A stretch of DNA of 64,000 nucleotides from NCBI GenBank assembly GCA_963731625.1, contig CAVSWH010000023.1, positions 253,196-317,195 of the forward strand, in the 5' to 3' direction. The position numbers and the translations under genes were made by a program. Positions 60,450 to 64,000 of the stretch are shown here, in pieces. The number at the start of each line of letters is the position of its first letter. Position 1 is the first letter of the stretch. The notes under the pieces are model-generated. The model was not told where the DNA came from and searched no databases. It saw nothing but the letters and a program-made list of their open reading frames with translations. The stretch is from PALSA-555 sp963731625 (GTDB lineage Bacteria > Actinomycetota > Acidimicrobiia > IMCC26256 > PALSA-555).

Positions 60450-61523
60450 GTGTTCGAGCACCTCGCCGACCTCGAGACCGAGCTCGACAAGCTCGAGGCC
60501 GCGCTCCCGGAGATCTACGCCGCCGGCGACCAGGCCGCGTCGCGGGACGCCGGGCGTCGCCGCGCCGAGCTGCGCCCGATCGTCGACGCGTACCGGGACT
60601 ACCAGGCGGCGGAGACGGCGCTCGCCGACGCACGCGACCTGCTGGCCGGCGAGGACGACGCGGAGATGCGCGAGTACCTGCGCGGCGAGATCGCCGAGCA
60701 GGAGGCCACGCTCGCCCGCCTCGAGGCCCGTCTGCGCGAGCTGCTCGTCCCGAAGGACCCCAACGACGGCCGCAACGTCATCCTCGAGATCCGCGGCGCC
60801 GAGGGCGGCGAGGAGGCCAACCTGTGGGCCGCCGAGCTCGCCCGCATGTACGAGGCGCTCGCCCGCCGGCACGGCTGGCGCTTCGAGACGCTCTCCACGC
60901 AGCCCTCGGAGATGGGCGGCCAGCGCGACGTGACGCTCGCCGTGAAGGGCCCGGACGCCTGGGCCCGCCTGAAGCACGAGGCGGGGCCCCACCGGGTCCA
61001 GCGCGTGCCCGTCACCGAGAGCCAAGGGCGCGTGCACACGAGCGCCGCGACCGTCGCCGTGCTGCCCGAGGCCGAGGAGGTCGACGTCGAGATCGACCCG
61101 AACGACCTGACGATCGACGTGTACCGCTCGAGCGGGCCGGGCGGGCAGTCCGTGAACACGACGGACTCCGCCGTGCGGATGACCCATGTCCCGACGGGGA
61201 TCGTCGTGACCTGCCAGGACGAGAAGAGCCAGCTGCAGAACAAGGACAAGGCGCTGCGCATCTTGCGCTCCCGGCTCCTCCAGCTGGAACGGGACCGCCA
61301 GGAGACGGAGCTCTCCTCGACGCGCCGCGACCAGGTGAAGGGCGGCGGCCGGTCCGAGAAGGTCCGCACCTACAACTTCAAGGAGAACCGGGTCACCGAC
61401 CACCGCGTCGGCGTCACGGTCCACGCCCTCGACCAGGTGCTCGCGGGCGGCGAGCCGCTCGACGAGCTGACCGACGCGCTCGCCGCCGCCGAGCGGGCCG
61501 CGCAGCTCGGCGCGTCCGAGTGA
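60450..61523 (+). CDS. prfA: peptide chain release factor 1
   Basis: This 357-aa release factor reads UAA and UAG. The catalytic GGQ is in SSGPGGQSVNTTDSAVRMTH near residue 230. The stop-codon tripeptide region reads RVPVTESQGRVHTSAATVAV, that is PVT rather than PAT. The N-terminal coiled-coil helix is LADLETELDKLEAALPEIYA. GTG 60450 has a leaderless -10. prmC, whose product methylates the GGQ glutamine, overlaps its stop by GTGA. Confidence 0.94.
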   Translation: MFEHLADLETELDKLEAALPEIYAAGDQAASRDAGRRRAELRPIVDAYRDYQAAETALADARDLLAGEDDAEMREYLRGEIAEQEATLARLEARLRELLVPKDPNDGRNVILEIRGAEGGEEANLWAAELARMYEALARRHGWRFETLSTQPSEMGGQRDVTLAVKGPDAWARLKHEAGPHRVQRVPVTESQGRVHTSAATVAVLPEAEEVDVEIDPNDLTIDVYRSSGPGGQSVNTTDSAVRMTHVPTGIVVTCQDEKSQLQNKDKALRILRSRLLQLERDRQETELSSTRRDQVKGGGRSEKVRTYNFKENRVTDHRVGVTVHALDQVLAGGEPLDELTDALAAAERAAQLGASE

Positions 61524-62422
61524 CGACCTGGCGACTGCTCCTCCACGAGGCCCAAGCCGAGCTCGACCTCGCCGGCCGGCCGAGCCCCGACGTCGACGCC
61601 CGGCGGATCATCGAGGCGGCGTCGGGTGCCGACGGGCCGCTCACCTGGGTCGCCGAGCAGGACGCGCCGCCGCCGGCGGCGCGCCACGCGCGGGACATGG
61701 TGGCGCGCCGCGCGCGCGGCGAGCCGCTGCAGTACGTGCTCGGCTCGTGGTCGTTCCTGGACCTCGACCTCTTCGTGGATCGACGCGTGCTCATCCCGCG
61801 CCCCGAGACCGAGTGCACGGCGCAGGTCGCGCTCGACGAAGCCGCGCGGCTCGGCGCGCGGCGAGGCCGGCGCGACCCGTGGCGGGGGAGCCTCGCCTCG
61901 TTCCTCGTCGCGGACCTCGGCACGGGCTCGGGCGCAATCGCCCTGGCTGTGGCGGCGACCTTCCCCGACGCCGAGGTCTGGGCCACCGACGTCAGCGCCG
62001 ACGCGCTCGCGGTCGCCCGCGCCAACCTCGCCGGCAGCGGCGGCGCCGCGGCGCAGATCCGCGTCGCCGAGGGTGACTGGTTCGACGCGCTCCCGGCGAC
62101 CCTGCGGGGCGAGTTCCGGCTGATCGTGAGCAACCCGCCGTACGTCGCGACGAGCGAGGTCGCCGAGCTGCCCGCCGAGGTGGCGGCGCACGAGCCGCGG
62201 GCCGCGCTGGTCAGCGGCCCGACCGGCTTCGAGGCGATCGCCCGGATCGTGGCCGGCGCGCCGGACTACCTGCGACCCGGGGCGGGCACCCTCGTCGTCG
62301 AGCTCGCCCCGCACCAGGCGGGCGCGGCGCTCGACGCGGCGCGGGCTGCGGGGTTCGCGGACGCGCGGGTTGAATGTGATCTGGCTGGCCGCGAGCGGGT
62401 CCTGGTGGCCCGGGGAGGTTGA
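61520..62422 (+). CDS. prmC: peptide chain release factor N5-glutamine methyltransferase
   Basis: This 300-aa SAM-dependent enzyme methylates the glutamine of the RF1/RF2 GGQ motif. The N-terminal helical domain ends at GEPLQYVLGSWSFLDLDL. RVLIPRPETE, the SAM site VADLGTGSGAIALAVAA and the catalytic IVSNPPYVATSEV (about residues 202-214) are complete. The open frame extends upstream over prfA; GTG 61520 is set by the GTGA overlap. Confidence 0.93.
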   Translation: MTTWRLLLHEAQAELDLAGRPSPDVDARRIIEAASGADGPLTWVAEQDAPPPAARHARDMVARRARGEPLQYVLGSWSFLDLDLFVDRRVLIPRPETECTAQVALDEAARLGARRGRRDPWRGSLASFLVADLGTGSGAIALAVAATFPDAEVWATDVSADALAVARANLAGSGGAAAQIRVAEGDWFDALPATLRGEFRLIVSNPPYVATSEVAELPAEVAAHEPRAALVSGPTGFEAIARIVAGAPDYLRPGAGTLVVELAPHQAGAALDAARAAGFADARVECDLAGRERVLVARGG

Positions 62423-62652
62423 CGGCGGTGCCCGACGACACGCTGGACGTCGACGCGATGCTGGCCCGGTTCCGGGAACGTGCGACCGCGGTCCGCGAGC
62501 GGCCGCTCCCGCCGGTCGCGGGCCCCGAGCGCGCCCGGTTCGTGGAGCAGGCCCGGCTCGACTACCTCGACTTCTCGCTCCTCGGCGACGCGTCCTGGGC
62601 CTTCGAGGACGGCGTCCTCACGCTGCGGGTCGACCTGCGGCCGCCGGGCTGA
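62419..62652 (+). CDS. small hypothetical protein, 77 aa
   Basis: I do not recognise the family. The protein is acidic, with a central Arg-rich helix (MLARFRERATAVRERPLPPV) and a C-terminal RLDYLDFSLLGDASWAFEDG-type beta segment. TTG 62419 overlaps the prmC stop and has GGGAGG just upstream; GTG 62428 is equally likely. The coupling to prmC suggests expression with it. The conserved-looking D-F-S and W-F patterns argue for a real gene. Confidence 0.6.
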   Translation: MTAVPDDTLDVDAMLARFRERATAVRERPLPPVAGPERARFVEQARLDYLDFSLLGDASWAFEDGVLTLRVDLRPPG

Positions 62653-62655
62653 CCC

Positions 62656-64000
62656 TCACGCGAGCCGGTTCGTCCCGTCCTCGGCGACGAGGTCGACGCG
62701 GCGTCCCTCCCACGCGGTGGTGATCATGTCGCGCAGCGTCTCGACGTCGCGCGTGTTGGCGAGCGCGCGCCGGCCGTCCGGCGTGCGGGTGGACAGGATC
62801 CCGAGGGACGGGGTGCCGTCACGCTCGACGGCGACGGCGGTGGCCTCGATCGTCGCCGGACCGGTGTGCGCGACCGGCGACCACCCGGACCGGGTGCGCG
62901 TCGACGAGCCGCTGCGTCTCGGCGGGGTCGACGCGGGCGAACCCGTCGGCGGGCGGCGTCGTCGAGTAGCAGCCGGCGGCGTGCTTCGTGATGTACCACC
63001 CGATCGCGCTCACGAAGCCGAGCGAGCCGGGGTCTTGCCGGCAGGCCTCCACCATCGCCGCGATGGCGTGCGTCGGATAGTTGTTCGCCGGCCCGCCGGC
63101 GAAGCCGAGCCCACCGGTGACGGTCAGGGGCCGGTCGTCGCCGCCGGCCGGGCCCGCGGAGGCCGAGCGCGCCCATCGCGACCTCCACCGCGGACGGGAA
63201 GCACGAGTACAGGTCGAAGCGCGCCACGTCGTCGAGGGACACGCCCGCCGCCGCGACGGTCGCTTCGCCGACGGCGCGCAGCGCCGGGGACGTGTCGAGC
63301 CGGTCGCGCTCGGTGACGAAGAAGTGGTCGTGCGCGTCGGCGCCGGCACGCGGGAACACCATCCGATCGTCGGGGACGCCGGCGCCGCGTGCGGTCTCGT
63401 AGGAGCACACGAGCAGCGCCGCCGCCTGGTCGACGTCGATGTTGGCGCACAGCCGCTTCAGGTACGGGAAGGTGATCATCCGGTTGTCGGGCGTCACGGT
63501 CCGAAGCGCCGCGGGGGTGAACGTCTCCCGCGACCAGGCGTGCGGGTTCTCCGCCGCGACCGCGCTGAAGGTCGGCCCACAGCTCGCTCACCACCACCTG
63601 GTGCTCGTCGACGCTCCGGCCCGCAGCGGCGCGCAGCGCCGTCTCGAAGAGCGGGTACACGAGTGTCGGCGCCGCGGCGCCGTGCGCCAGCTCGTAGTCG
63701 CTGCTCCCGGCGCGGTCGTCGCCGACGACGTGCGGGCAGGGCGGGTCCTCCGCCTGGGTCCAGACCAACCGGGTCTTCGGCTCGCGGCGGGCCCGCCACC
63801 GCGTGTGCACGCACTCGGCGCCACCGAGCAGCACGACGTCGGCGTCGCCGCGCTCGATCGCCGGGACCAAGGTGTTGACGAGCAGCTGCGGGCTGTTCCC
63901 GCCGACGGTCGTGGTCATCGTCGCGGCGTGCGTGCCGGGAGCCCGAGGCGACGGGCGAGCAGCGCCCCCGGGTCGGGGTAGGGCCACGACACGATGCTCA
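62656..64000 (-). pseudogene. thiolase-like acetyl-CoA acetyltransferase, partial and multiply frameshifted
   Basis: The minus strand encodes, in four frame changes, one continuous SCP2-thiolase-like protein: TTTVGGNSPQLLVNTLVPAI, LLGGAECVHTRWRAR, ITFPYLKRLCANIDVDQAAA, FDLYSCFPSAVEVAM, GGLGFAGGPANNYPTHAIAA and GWYITKHAAGCYSTTPP. An OB-like C-terminal part ends at LVAEDGTNRLA. Breaks lie near 63921-63930, 63571, 63150 and 62870, each explained by one base. No nonsense substitutions are seen. The 5' end is outside the window. The reaction would be fatty-acyl or 3-ketoacyl-CoA chemistry; the substrate is unknown. It is convergent with the small hypothetical gene, 3 nt between stops. Confidence 0.78.

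Noticed and set aside
1..64000. CRISPR arrays, IS elements or rRNA
   Set aside because: No regularly spaced repeats, transposase motifs or rRNA signatures were seen; the only tandem repeats are the 19-bp pair and the tRNA duplication.

Overview
The window is high-GC actinobacterial DNA, probably from an Acidimicrobiia-like lineage (inference). The evidence is a WhiB1-type regulator convergent with a PdtaS-type kinase, a bacterial proteasome activator (Bpa), a fused Kgd-type 2-oxoglutarate enzyme, an ArsA-family pair, an Arg-rich Rho, and many genes whose -10 hexamer lies only 6-8 nt before the start codon (leaderless transcription). No rRNA, IS element, integrase or CRISPR array was seen.

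Left core block (1-22.5 kb): the end of a DUF3107 gene, two ArsA-family ATPases, PdtaS-like kinase, WhiB, a glycerophosphodiesterase, a lipid kinase, family-5 uracil-DNA glycosylase, a TSUP permease divergent from dapA, an MFS exporter with its TetR regulator, kgd, class II DAHP synthase, bpa, an SDR and a small heat-shock protein. A tightly overlapping envelope operon follows (glycosyltransferase, DUF2334 deacetylase, glycosyltransferase, GNAT-like protein), then a ZIP metal transporter behind two tandem TAAGG-N4-CCTTA palindromes.

Accessory block (22.5-42.6 kb): it starts with gene debris (sulfotransferase tail, choice-of-anchor tail, internally deleted DUF5996 gene) and continues with an exopolysaccharide locus that is visibly richer in A/T than its flanks. 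It holds a BY-kinase/Wzz chain-length protein, a polyprenyl-phosphate sugar transferase, a tyvelose-epimerase-like SDR, a WecG/TagA transferase, two GT4 transferases, two sulfotransferases, a Wzx-like flippase, a polysaccharide deacetylase, a Wzy/WaaL-like polymerase and a secreted pectate-lyase-fold lipoprotein. Together they could make, sulfate, export and trim a polysaccharide. The block ends at a tRNA-Arg(CCG) gene carrying a 57-bp tandem duplication.

Right core block (42.8-64 kb): amidohydrolase, a hypothetical gene, argS-lysA-hom-thrC, an acyl-CoA synthetase, a phosphoglycerate-mutase-like gene that probably supplies homoserine kinase activity (no classical thrB is present), rho, rpmE, DUF1385, an LLM flavin oxidoreductase, a DUF1800/DUF1501 pair, prfA, prmC, and a thiolase-like gene broken by four frameshifts at the window edge.

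At least twelve apparent single-base indels break otherwise well-conserved genes (18.9, 21.0, 28.6, 33.3, 38.2 twice, 39.7, 40.5 and 62.9-63.9 kb). The breaks I could resolve show no accompanying nonsense substitutions, so sequencing or assembly error and very recent decay are both possible. These genes are listed as pseudogenes 'as read'.
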